From: an uncultured Collinsella sp.
GTDB taxonomy: Bacteria; Actinomycetota; Coriobacteriia; Coriobacteriales; Coriobacteriaceae
Length of the DNA stretch: 5,303 nucleotides
Reading direction: 5' to 3'
Assembly: GCA_900552295.1 (NCBI GenBank)
Contig: URZB01000126.1
Span: 1 to 5,303, forward strand
Both the position numbers and the translations under genes were made by a program. The notes under the pieces were generated by a model that was not told the DNA's origin, searched no databases, and was given only the letters and a program-made list of their open reading frames with translations. Every line of letters begins with the position of its first letter. Within the stretch, counting starts at the first letter, position 1. Positions 1 to 5,303 of the stretch are shown here, piece after piece.

Positions 1-2
1 AC

Positions 3-188
3 CCGGCGATTTCGCTGGGCATCATGAAGCTGCTCGAGCGCATTAACCGCACCGGTACCACCGTGATCGTCGCTACGCACGATCGCGAGATGGTCGATAG
101 CATGCACCGTCGCGTGATCGCCCTCGAGGGCGGCCACGTAATCCGCGACCAGGAGAGGGGAGGTTACGGCAACTATGGCACCAACTAA
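3..188 (+). CDS. ftsE: FtsE, cell-division ABC transporter ATP-binding protein (3' end only)
   Basis: This is the last 61 residues of an ABC ATPase, open at the left edge of the window. The fragment begins just after the D-loop aspartate ([14 protein letters not shown]) and contains the beta-strand and switch histidine of the H-loop, [13 protein letters not shown], with the histidine at fragment residue 26. It ends in a polar tail. The Walker A, signature and Walker B motifs lie outside the window. The FtsE assignment rests on the fit to this family's C-terminus and on the overlapping ftsX immediately downstream. FtsE is the cytoplasmic ATPase that drives FtsX, which in turn activates peptidoglycan hydrolases at the division site. 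Its TAA stop (186-188) lies 14 nt inside ftsX, suggesting translational coupling. Confidence 0.93.
   Translation, partial: PAISLGIMKLLERINRTGTTVIVATHDREMVDSMHRRVIALEGGHVIRDQERGGYGNYGTN
151..163 (+). promoter_or_regulatory. Ribosome binding site of ftsX inside ftsE
   Basis: AGGAGAGGGGAGG lies within the ftsE coding sequence and its 3' GGGGAGG ends 11 nt before the ftsX ATG at 175. It supports the chosen start and coupled translation of the overlapping pair. Confidence 0.65.
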
Positions 189-1095
189 CGTGGGCTATTC
201 GCTCAAAGAGGCTATCAGCCACTTCTTCCGTAACTGGACCACCTCGCTCGGCGCCGTCATCACGATCTTCCTTTCGCTGTTTATCATCGGCCTGTTCATT
301 ATGGGTTCCGCGATGCTGAACTCCGTGATCGGCACCGTCGAGGATCAGGTTGTCATCAATGCCTTTATTAGCGATGATGCCGATCAGGCAGACGTCCAGG
401 CCTTTGAGGCCGAGCTCAAGACGTGGAGCAACGTCAAGTCCGTGACCTATAAGGATAAGGACGACGCGCTGGCCGAGTACACGAGCAAGATGTCGGGCAA
501 CGCCGACGCCACCATGAGCGCACTCGACGGCCAGAACCCGCTTCCTGCCTCGTTCGCGATTGAGATGGACGATCCGTCTCAGGTCGAGAGCACGGCCAAG
601 AAGCTTAAGAAGAATGCCGACTTCCAAAAGATCGCGGACGACGGCGACGTCAACGCGAGCGTTCTGTATGGCCAAGAGGAAGTGAGCCGCCTGTTCCAGG
701 TGACCAACTACATCCGTATCGCCGCCGTGGTGCTCGTCGGTCTGCTGACCTTTATCGCGTTCATCTTTATCAACAACACGATTCGCCTGTCCATTACGGC
801 GCGTCGTCGCGAGATTGCGATTATGCGCCTGGTGGGCGCCAGCAACGGCTTCATTCGCGGGCCGTTCATTACCGAGGGCGTGTTGCAGGCCATTCTGGGC
901 TCGCTGCTTTCCATCGGTGTTTTGGAGCTGCTGCGCAATCTGATGATTCCGCGCCTGCAGGCGAGCGTCGGCTGGATGTCGTTTGCGCTGCCGATGCAGT
1001 ACTATCTGGTGACCTACGCCGCACTGATTCTCGTCGGTGTCATTATCGGTCTCTTTGGTTCTGCCATCGCCATGCGCCGCTACCTGCGCGTGTAG
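175..1095 (+). CDS. ftsX: FtsX, cell-division ABC transporter permease
   Basis: This is a complete 306-residue integral membrane protein, the usual FtsX length. A short cytoplasmic N-terminus (about 1-22) precedes TM1 (about 24-48). A large hydrophilic extracytoplasmic domain of about 130 residues follows (about 49-178), then TM2 (about 180-200), TM3 (about 231-253) and TM4 (about 277-298), ending in a short basic tail. The loop after TM2 carries the family signature [20 protein letters not shown] (about 203-222), the part expected to couple to FtsE. In this family the extracytoplasmic domain recruits and activates murein hydrolases during division; that partner is not encoded in the window. 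The ATG at 175 overlaps the end of ftsE and follows the purine-rich AGGAGAGGGGAGG, so the two are co-transcribed and probably translationally coupled. All the arginine codons I read are CGC or CGT, as expected of a resident core gene. A terminator follows directly. Confidence 0.97.
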   Translation: MAPTNVGYSLKEAISHFFRNWTTSLGAVITIFLSLFIIGLFIMGSAMLNSVIGTVEDQVVINAFISDDADQADVQAFEAELKTWSNVKSVTYKDKDDALAEYTSKMSGNADATMSALDGQNPLPASFAIEMDDPSQVESTAKKLKKNADFQKIADDGDVNASVLYGQEEVSRLFQVTNYIRIAAVVLVGLLTFIAFIFINNTIRLSITARRREIAIMRLVGASNGFIRGPFITEGVLQAILGSLLSIGVLELLRNLMIPRLQASVGWMSFALPMQYYLVTYAALILVGVIIGLFGSAIAMRRYLRV

Positions 1096-1119
1096 GCATG
1101 CCTGGAATTCATCCCTTCC

Positions 1120-1153
1120 AACGGGTCGTCTCTTATGGGGCGGCCCGTTTTTT
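1120..1153 (+). terminator. Intrinsic terminator of the ftsEX operon
   Basis: The arms AACGGGTCGTC (1120-1130) and GGCGGCCCGTT (1139-1149) pair along their length with two G-T wobbles around an 8-nt loop. The stem runs straight into a run of six T (1148-1153). It sits 24 nt after the ftsX stop and separates ftsEX from rnr. Confidence 0.88.
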
Positions 1154-1166
1154 GATCCCTAGGGGA

Positions 1167-1196
1167 TGGCAGGATGGCGAATCATTTGGGTAGACT
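1167..1196 (+). promoter_or_regulatory. Candidate promoter of rnr
   Basis: TAGACT (1191-1196) fits the TAnnnT pattern of a -10 box and lies between the ftsEX terminator and the rnr ribosome binding site, where a promoter is needed. The best -35 is only a weak TGGCAG (1167-1172) with an 18-nt spacer. The same gap also holds a perfect 5-bp hairpin (GACTC, loop TTTG, GAGTC, 1193-1206) and a 13-base near-palindrome (1155-1167). Placement is tentative. Confidence 0.35.
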
Positions 1197-1220
1197 CTTT
1201 GGAGTCGGCAATCGATAGTT

Positions 1221-1226
1221 AGGAGG
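1221..1226 (+). promoter_or_regulatory. Ribosome binding site of rnr
   Basis: A consensus AGGAGG ends 4 nt before the ATG at 1231. The spacing is slightly short, but the perfect match fixes this start; no comparable site precedes the next in-frame ATG at 1375. Confidence 0.85.
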
Positions 1227-1230
1227 CGCC

Positions 1231-3366
1231 ATGGGGCGCAATAACAAGCATAAGCGTGGAGCTCGCAATAAGCGCGGGCCGGTGCGCAGCGAACGCCGTC
1301 CGAGCCTGACCGGGCGCGTGCAGCTCCATGAGCACAGTGCCTATGTCATAACCGAGAATGGCGACTACAAGGTCATGGGTCGCGGCAAGCGTGAGATCAT
1401 GGACGGTGATACCGTTGCCGTGAGCATTAAGAACAGCCCGCACGGTGAGCGGCGCGCCGTGATCGAGGGTGTGGTTGAGCGCGCAGCCATAAGCGTAGTG
1501 GGTACGTACCAGACCGCCGGTCCGCTCGGTGTGATTGAGCCGCTCGATTCGCGTTTGAAGGCCGACTTCTTCATTCTGCCCGAGGATACCTCGGCGGATC
1601 GTCTGGGCGTTCACCCGGGTGATGCCGTTGTCGCGCGCATTTTGACCTACCCGACGCGCCTGGAATCGGGTACCGTGACGATCGAACGCCGCATTGGCGG
1701 AGATGACGCGCCCGATTTGGGCGTTCAATATGTGATGGCGCGTTACGGCTATACCGATAGCTATCCCGAGGCCGCGCTGGACGAGGCCGAGGGGCTTTCG
1801 CTCGATGTGTCCGCGGCGCTTAAGGACCCGCTCCGCCGCGATCTGCGCGACCGCTTTGTCATCACGATCGACCCGGTCGATGCGCGCGACTTTGACGATG
1901 CCATTTCGTTGGAGCGCACGCCCGAGGGTGGCTACAAGCTGGGTGTGCATATCGCCGACGTTTCACACTATGTGGCTTGGGACGGGCATATCGATCTTGA
2001 GGCTCGCCATCGTACGACATCGGTGTATCTGGCCGATCGCGTGCTTCCCATGCTGCCCGAACGCCTGTCCAATGACCTGTGCTCGCTTCGCCCTGACGAG
2101 GACCGTCTTGCGTTTACCGTCGATATCGAGCTCAATGCGCAGGGTCGCGTGCGGCATTACGATCCGTATCCCAGCGTGATTCGCTCGCGTGTGCGTATGG
2201 ACTATGACGGCGCCGAGGCGCTGCTGGTGCGTGCCGGCGCGGTTGAGTATTCGGTGCTGGAGGGTGCAGCCGAGGATGTTGCGGCTGCCGAGACCTCGCG
2301 CGAGGAAGCGCTTGAGCGCGGTCTTGCGTGCGAGGAGGCCGCCCGCGGCTACAACATCGACCTCGGCGATTTCCTTGTCGCCGCTAACGAACTCGCCGAA
2401 CTTCGCCGTCGTATTCGTCGCGCCCGCGGCTCAGTCGATTTTGACACAGCCGAGATTCGCGCTCTATTGGATGAGGACGGAGTGCCCGTGCAGATTGTGG
2501 CGCGTGAGCGTTCGTGTGCCACGTCGCTTATCGAGGAAGCCATGCTGCTCGCCAACGAGTGCGTTGCAGAGTGGCTGGCAGACCGTGATATCGAGGCCTG
2601 CTATCGTGTGCATGAGGATCCGAGCCCCGATAGCCTGCACGGTGCTGCCGTTGCGCTGGCGCAGCTAGGCATCATCGACGATCGCCGTGCTGCCGGTATT
2701 GCCCTGGGGAGCCCCGATGAGCTGCAGGCTGCAGTTGATGCTGCCGCCGGTACGGCCAACGCACCGCTCGTCAACACGCTGCTTCTGCGCAGCATGCAGC
2801 GCGCGCTGTACAAGCCGCGCAACGAGGGCCACTTTGCGCTCGCCGCGCCGTGCTACTGTCACTTTACGAGTCCCATCCGTCGCTACCCCGATCTGGTGGT
2901 GCACCGCGTGCTCAAACTGCAGTTGGCCTATGAGCAGCTCGGCGGCAAGGACGCCTTGGTCCGTACGCCGCGGCTGATCGGCAAGGGGCGCGAGTCGCTG
3001 CCGCGCATTCTGCCGCAGATCTGCCGCGCATGTAGCGATGCCGAGCGCGCGGCAGATGCCGCCAGCCATGCGACGCAAAAGATCAAGATTGCCCAGTACT
3101 ATGAGGACCGTCTGGGCGAGCGCTATGCCGGAACCGTCTCGTGGGTTAGCAACATGGGCCTCTTTGTGCGCTTGGACCTGACGCAGGTCGAAGGCTTGGT
3201 TTCGATCAAGAGCCTGGGCAACGAGTGGTTCGAGTTCGACGAGGACGCGCTTACGCTGACGGGCGCCGACACGGGCACCCGTTACGAGCTGGGGCAGCGC
3301 GTGATTATCGAGGTCTCGCGCGTCAATACCACGCGTGGACACTTGGACTTTAAGCTTATCCATTAG
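1231..3366 (+). CDS. rnr: Ribonuclease R (3'-5' exoribonuclease)
   Basis: This is a complete 711-residue RNase II/R-family enzyme that degrades structured RNA processively from the 3' end, acting in mRNA turnover, rRNA quality control and trans-translation. The domain order is a Lys/Arg-rich N-terminus (about 1-23), cold-shock/OB domains (about 28-85 and 88-150), the RNB catalytic domain (about 203-560) and a C-terminal S1 domain (about 631-711). The catalytic signature ITIDPVDARDFDDAIS carries the four metal-binding aspartates D214, D220, D222 and D223. The family motifs HIADVSHYV (240-248), TSVYLADRVLPMLPERLSN (263-281, with the conserved tyrosine Y266) and HFTSPIRRYPDLVVHR (544-559) are all present, so the enzyme looks active. 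It ends directly after the S1 domain and lacks the long Lys-rich tail known from E. coli RNase R. RNase R is preferred over RNase II because of its length, motif details and S1 arrangement. smpB, often next to rnr in Gram-positives, is not in the window. Confidence 0.97.
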   Translation: MGRNNKHKRGARNKRGPVRSERRPSLTGRVQLHEHSAYVITENGDYKVMGRGKREIMDGDTVAVSIKNSPHGERRAVIEGVVERAAISVVGTYQTAGPLGVIEPLDSRLKADFFILPEDTSADRLGVHPGDAVVARILTYPTRLESGTVTIERRIGGDDAPDLGVQYVMARYGYTDSYPEAALDEAEGLSLDVSAALKDPLRRDLRDRFVITIDPVDARDFDDAISLERTPEGGYKLGVHIADVSHYVAWDGHIDLEARHRTTSVYLADRVLPMLPERLSNDLCSLRPDEDRLAFTVDIELNAQGRVRHYDPYPSVIRSRVRMDYDGAEALLVRAGAVEYSVLEGAAEDVAAAETSREEALERGLACEEAARGYNIDLGDFLVAANELAELRRRIRRARGSVDFDTAEIRALLDEDGVPVQIVARERSCATSLIEEAMLLANECVAEWLADRDIEACYRVHEDPSPDSLHGAAVALAQLGIIDDRRAAGIALGSPDELQAAVDAAAGTANAPLVNTLLLRSMQRALYKPRNEGHFALAAPCYCHFTSPIRRYPDLVVHRVLKLQLAYEQLGGKDALVRTPRLIGKGRESLPRILPQICRACSDAERAADAASHATQKIKIAQYYEDRLGERYAGTVSWVSNMGLFVRLDLTQVEGLVSIKSLGNEWFEFDEDALTLTGADTGTRYELGQRVIIEVSRVNTTRGHLDFKLIH

Positions 3367-3391
3367 CTAAATCCCGACTCGTGGCGAGAGA

Positions 3392-3427
3392 GCGGAGGGC
3401 GGCCTTTCGGGACCGCCCTTCGCATTT
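3392..3427 (+). terminator. Stem-loop after rnr, likely terminator
   Basis: GCGGAGGGCGG (3392-3402) and CCGCCCTTCGC (3413-3423) form an 11-bp stem with one G-T wobble and a 10-nt loop. It lies 25 nt after the rnr stop. The tail is only ATTT, so the T-tract is weak, but stem strength and position fit the end of the rnr transcript. Confidence 0.7.
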
Positions 3428-3485
3428 GAATCGTGGCTACCTTGCCGTCTGCTCGGCCGCCCGCTTACCTGCTATTTGAGAGGTA

Positions 3486-3525
3486 AAACCTACCAAAATA
3501 AACCTGTCCCTTTTTGGCAGGTTTA
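3486..3525. repeat. Two overlapping inverted repeats sharing one right arm
   Basis: A long imperfect palindrome pairs AAACCTACCAAAA (3486-3498) with TTTTGGCAGGTTT (3512-3524): 12 pairs, one mismatch and a 13-nt loop. A second left arm, TAAACCTGTC (3499-3508), pairs with GGCAGGTTTA (3516-3525) in 10 bp with one wobble and a 7-nt CCTTTTT loop. Both structures need the same right arm, so in RNA they exclude each other. The element ends 18 nt before the recombinase ATG. It has no T-run after the + strand stem, so it is not a standard terminator for rnr. It could be a recombinase binding site, a leader switch, or a copy of a dispersed intergenic palindrome. Confidence 0.75.
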
Positions 3526-3543
3526 CAAGAAAGCGGGGATGAG

Positions 3544-4149
3544 ATGGCGACGGTGTACGGGTATGCGCGGGTGAGTTCGCGCGATCAGAATCTGAATCGG
3601 CAGCTGGATGCGCTGGGCGCCTATGGCGTGGGCTCGGCGAATATTTATGCCGACCATGCGAGTGGCAAGGACTTCGATCGACCGCGTTATCGCGAGCTGC
3701 TGCACGTCCTGGGAGACGGGGACGTACTGGTGGTGCTTTCTATCGACCGACTTGGCCGTAATTACTCCGAGATTCTTGAGGAATGGCGACGCATTACCAA
3801 GGAGCTCGGGGTTGCCATTGTGGTGTTGGACATGCCATTGCTTGACACGCGCGTCAGGGCCAGCGGCGCGCCGGATGTGACCAACACCCTGATTGCCGAT
3901 ATTGTGCTGCAACTGCTGAGCTACGTGGCGCAGGTGGAGCGCGAGAATATCCATCGGCGCCAGGCGGAGGGGATTGCAGCGGCGCGAGCGCGAGGGGTCC
4001 GTTTCGGTCGACCTCGCAAGCCGTGCCCTCCTCAGTTTGAGCTGGTGCGCGATAGCTATGAGGCAGGCGATATTACCCGCAGCCAGGCAGCAAAATGCCT
4101 GGGCGTGTGCGTGGGGACGTTCGATCGCTGGATGCGCGAGGCGGGGTAG
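3544..4149 (+). CDS. Small serine recombinase (resolvase/invertase family)
   Basis: This is a 201-residue site-specific recombinase that cuts and rejoins DNA through a serine-phosphate intermediate, in the Hin/gamma-delta resolvase class. The catalytic domain begins YGYARVSSRDQNL, with R9 and nucleophile S11. IDRLGRN supplies D68, R69 and R72, and SGKDFDRPRYR (about 40-50) holds the conserved arginine region. A long E-helix (about 117-152) leads through RFGRPRK to a C-terminal helix-turn-helix (about 172-198, SQAAKCLGVCVGTFDRWM). All expected residues are present, so it looks intact. The ATG at 3544 is chosen because YGYARVS then starts at residue 5, as in relatives, and GGGG lies 5 nt upstream; an in-frame TTG at 3514 falls inside the hairpin arm. 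Ten of 24 arginine codons are CGA, CGG or AGG, unlike ftsX, which suggests transfer or relaxed selection. No transposase or clear crossover pair is visible, so it could be an orphan invertase, a resolvase remnant or part of an unseen element. Confidence 0.93.
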   Translation: MATVYGYARVSSRDQNLNRQLDALGAYGVGSANIYADHASGKDFDRPRYRELLHVLGDGDVLVVLSIDRLGRNYSEILEEWRRITKELGVAIVVLDMPLLDTRVRASGAPDVTNTLIADIVLQLLSYVAQVERENIHRRQAEGIAAARARGVRFGRPRKPCPPQFELVRDSYEAGDITRSQAAKCLGVCVGTFDRWMREAG

Positions 4150-4183
4150 GGGTTTGCGTCGCTTTGTCGCTTCCTGTTGCGAT

Positions 4184-4224
4184 TCAAATTTTGATACGGT
4201 GACGATGCCATTTGTGGCTACACT
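4184..4224 (+). promoter_or_regulatory. Candidate promoter region of the VanZ-like gene
   Basis: The 104-nt gap after the recombinase holds an AT-rich 11-base palindrome (TCAAA-T-TTTGA, 4184-4194) and a -10-like TACACT (4219-4224) about 30 nt before the start codon. No well-spaced -35 is visible: TTGATA (4191-4196) is 22 nt away and GTGACG (4199-4204) is 14 nt away. A 7-base tandem repeat GTCGCTT (4158-4164, 4166-4172) precedes this. No terminator for the recombinase was found, so read-through is possible. Confidence 0.3.
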
Positions 4225-4240
4225 CGCTGATATTCAAAAA

Positions 4241-4246
4241 AGGAGG
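4241..4246 (+). promoter_or_regulatory. Ribosome binding site that sets a TTG start
   Basis: AGGAGG, preceded by a run of six A, ends 7 nt before the TTG at 4254. This ideal spacing is the reason for choosing that TTG over the in-frame TTG at 4212, which lies upstream of the site. Confidence 0.85.
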
Positions 4247-4253
4247 TTGGCCC

Positions 4254-4835
4254 TTGGCTCGCGTAAAACAAATAATCGGATGGACCGCGATCGTTCTGTT
4301 CGCTGCAACGCTGGCGGGCATCTGGGTGCTGACGGAGCAAAACGCGGTGCAGACGTCGTTGCTGAGCGAGTCCACCGCGCGTGTGGTGGAGGGTCAGGCT
4401 ACGGGCGTTCAGGCTGCCGATGCCACGGGTGAAGCCCAGACGGAGAACGGAATGACCGGAGGCGCCGATTCGGCTGCCTCGAATGTCCGGTCTGGCCGAC
4501 TTGCTTCCATTCGCATGCGGGTGGGCACAAACGTCCGTCGCGTTGCCCATACCGTAGAGTTTTTCTTCGTCGGATTATTCGCCTCCGTGGTCGTGGTTTG
4601 CCTTTCCAGGCGTCCGTGGAGCGTATGCTCCCGTTGCGTGCCCGTATTGCTCTTTTGCGCCGCCTGCTCCGTTGGCGATCAGGTACATAAGATCTTTGTT
4701 CCCGGCAGGCATTTCGACGTTATCGATTTAGGATTCGATGCTGCGGGCTATGTCACCGCCATGCTGTTGGTATTGCTGGCGGCGGCGTTAGTGCGCCATG
4801 CGACTCGGCCGATCGGTGCCCATGCGAGGCGCTAG
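4254..4835 (+). CDS. VanZ-family membrane protein
   Basis: This is a 193-residue predicted membrane protein of the VanZ-like family. TM1 spans about 7-26. A polar, Ala/Gly/Thr-rich segment follows (about 27-94), and then the family block VRRVAHTVEFFFVG (H99, E102) leads into TM2 (about 101-117). TM3 (about 129-141) runs into the second block GDQVHKIFVPGRHFDVIDLG, with PGR at 150-152 and D158. TM4 spans about 165-181, followed by a basic tail. The usual DExHQ of the family reads DQVHK here, so the second acidic residue and the glutamine are replaced. VanZ itself raises teicoplanin resistance in Tn1546, but most family members have no known function and there are no van genes here, so no resistance role is claimed. 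Translation starts at TTG with a consensus ribosome binding site. About 7 of 16 arginine codons are CGG, CGA or AGG, like the neighbouring recombinase. Confidence 0.85.
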   Translation: MARVKQIIGWTAIVLFAATLAGIWVLTEQNAVQTSLLSESTARVVEGQATGVQAADATGEAQTENGMTGGADSAASNVRSGRLASIRMRVGTNVRRVAHTVEFFFVGLFASVVVVCLSRRPWSVCSRCVPVLLFCAACSVGDQVHKIFVPGRHFDVIDLGFDAAGYVTAMLLVLLAAALVRHATRPIGAHARR

Positions 4836-4878
4836 CCTTAAGACGAGACATCGCGACTGCCTATGCTTCGACATTGAC

Positions 4879-4884
4879 TACAAT
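4879..4884 (+). promoter_or_regulatory. Candidate -10 box upstream of the ArsC-like gene
   Basis: TACAAT matches the TATAAT consensus at five of six positions and lies 74 nt before the ATG, with no obvious -35 at the right distance. A TTGACT overlaps it by one base and so cannot serve as its -35. It would give the last gene its own transcript. Confidence 0.35.
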
Positions 4885-4889
4885 AACGG

Positions 4890-4923
4890 CTGCAATCGCG
4901 AGCGGTCGTCGATGTGCAGTTTT
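4890..4923 (+). terminator. Weak stem-loop with T4 in the ArsC-like leader
   Basis: CTGCA (4890-4894) and TGCAG (4915-4919) can pair, with an inner TCG/CGA extension across a bulge, followed by TTTT (4920-4923). It might end the VanZ-like transcript or act as a leader element for the next gene. The stem is short and the call is weak. Confidence 0.3.
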
Positions 4924-4957
4924 CCAGACACCTGTTTTCTCTAAGAAAGGAAATCCC

Positions 4958-5288
4958 ATGGCGGTATTGTTTGTTGAATATCCCAAGTGCTCGACCTGTA
5001 AGAAGGCCAAGGCATGGCTGGACGAACATGGGGTAGAGTATATCGATCGCGATATCGTTTTGGACAATCCCACGGCTGATGAGCTTGCGACCTGGATTGC
5101 TCGTTCGGGGCTGCCGGTGCGGCGCTTCTTTAATTCGTCGGGCATGAAATATCGAGAGCTGGGCCTGAAGGCGCGTCTGGATGCGGGCATGACGGATCAG
5201 GAGTGCTACGAGCTGCTGGCGAGCGACGGCATGCTGGTCAAGCGTCCGCTGCTGGTGGGCGACGACTTTGCGATTCCTGGCATTAGGG
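4958..5288 (+). CDS. ArsC/Spx-fold reductase-like protein, YusI-type (3' end missing)
   Basis: This has 110 genuine residues of a thioredoxin-fold protein in the arsenate reductase-related family. The N-terminus reads MAVLFVEYPKCSTCKKAKAW, with a CxxC at C11 and C14 in the position of the family's redox cysteine. Next comes FFNSSGMKYRELGLK (57-71) and the KRPLLVG loop (95-101) with the conserved Arg-Pro. The NSSG/YRELGLK block fits the YusI/YffB-like branch better than true Spx, so RNA polymerase binding is not claimed; the role may be thiol-based reduction, but the substrate is unknown. Related proteins end near 115-120 residues, so only a few are missing. AAGGA (4947-4951), 6 nt before the ATG, supports the start. 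The frame continues to 5303, but codons from 5289 on are adapter sequence and their residues (AVSYT) are not real. Confidence 0.88.
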
Positions 5289-5303
5289 CTGTCTCTTATA
5301 CAC
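5289..5303. other. Residual Nextera/Tn5 mosaic-end adapter
   Basis: CTGTCTCTTATACAC is identical to the first 15 bases of the reverse complement of the Tn5 mosaic end used in Nextera libraries. It lies exactly at the right end of the sequence. A chance 15-base match at a contig end is very unlikely. It should be trimmed; the true sequence ends at or near 5288. Confidence 0.95.

Noticed and set aside
73..675. 200-codon open frame on the minus strand opposite ftsX
   Set aside because: It mirrors the strongly supported ftsE/ftsX coding strand in a high-GC region, has an arginine-rich composition and shows no recognisable domain.
1155..1167. Near-palindrome ATCCCTAGGGGAT after the ftsX terminator as an operator
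   Set aside because: It is short and single-copy in the window, with no link to a known regulator site; mentioned only in the promoter note.
2665..3363. 232-codon minus-strand open frame opposite rnr, and another at 1219-1950
   Set aside because: Both lie wholly or almost wholly within the RNase R gene, whose motifs and S1 domain are clear on the + strand; they are by-products of GC-biased codons.
3486..3525. Intrinsic terminator for rnr
   Set aside because: There is no T-run after the right arm on the + strand (it continues ACAAGAAA), and a better stem-loop lies at 3392-3427.
3514..3543. TTG start at 3514 adding ten residues to the recombinase
   Set aside because: The extension lies partly in the hairpin arm, has no ribosome binding site, and would move the catalytic serine away from its usual position near residue 10.
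4212..4253. TTG start at 4212 adding fourteen residues to the VanZ-like protein
   Set aside because: The consensus AGGAGG lies inside this extension and points to the TTG at 4254.
4254..4835. Glycopeptide resistance gene
   Set aside because: Family membership alone does not show resistance; no vanA/B-type cluster genes are nearby and the core motif is altered.
4958..5288. True Spx global regulator
   Set aside because: The CxxC is shared, but the NSSG/YRELGLK block and expected length match the YusI/YffB-like arsenate-reductase-related branch.
5289..5303. Tn5-type transposon end in the chromosome
   Set aside because: It is the synthetic mosaic-end sequence, truncated exactly at the contig edge, which fits untrimmed library adapter.

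Overview
The window is about 60% G+C and densely coded on the + strand only. It looks like chromosome of a high-GC Gram-positive gut bacterium, most plausibly Coriobacteriia (Collinsella-like). That placement is inferred from protein texture, strong AGGAGG ribosome binding sites, near-exclusive CGC/CGT arginine codons in the housekeeping gene ftsX, and the ftsE-ftsX-rnr order. No taxonomic marker gene is present to prove it.

Layout: (1) bases 3-1095 hold the end of ftsE and all of ftsX, the ABC-type pair that controls cell-wall hydrolysis at division. The two overlap by 14 nt and are closed by a clear intrinsic terminator. (2) Bases 1231-3366 hold a complete RNase R gene (rnr) with its own strong ribosome binding site, followed by an 11-bp stem-loop. 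(3) Bases 3424-4835 look like an accessory segment: a small Hin/gamma-delta-type serine recombinase preceded by two overlapping inverted repeats, then a VanZ-family membrane protein that starts at TTG. Both genes use CGA/CGG/AGG arginine codons far more than ftsX does. (4) Base 4958 to the right end holds an ArsC/Spx-fold (YusI-like) thioredoxin-fold protein that lacks only its last few residues.

The last 15 bases (5289-5303) match the Nextera/Tn5 mosaic-end adapter, so the right edge is a short-read contig end with leftover adapter and not biology.

ftsEX and rnr are ordinary core genes. The recombinase, VanZ-like and ArsC-like genes each appear to have separate transcription signals and no shared pathway is evident. 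No CRISPR, tRNA, rRNA or complete mobile element was seen. No gap between genes exceeds 300 bases. I do not see a convincing new multi-gene system. The parts most worth a second look are the two alternative hairpins in front of the recombinase and the orphan recombinase itself.
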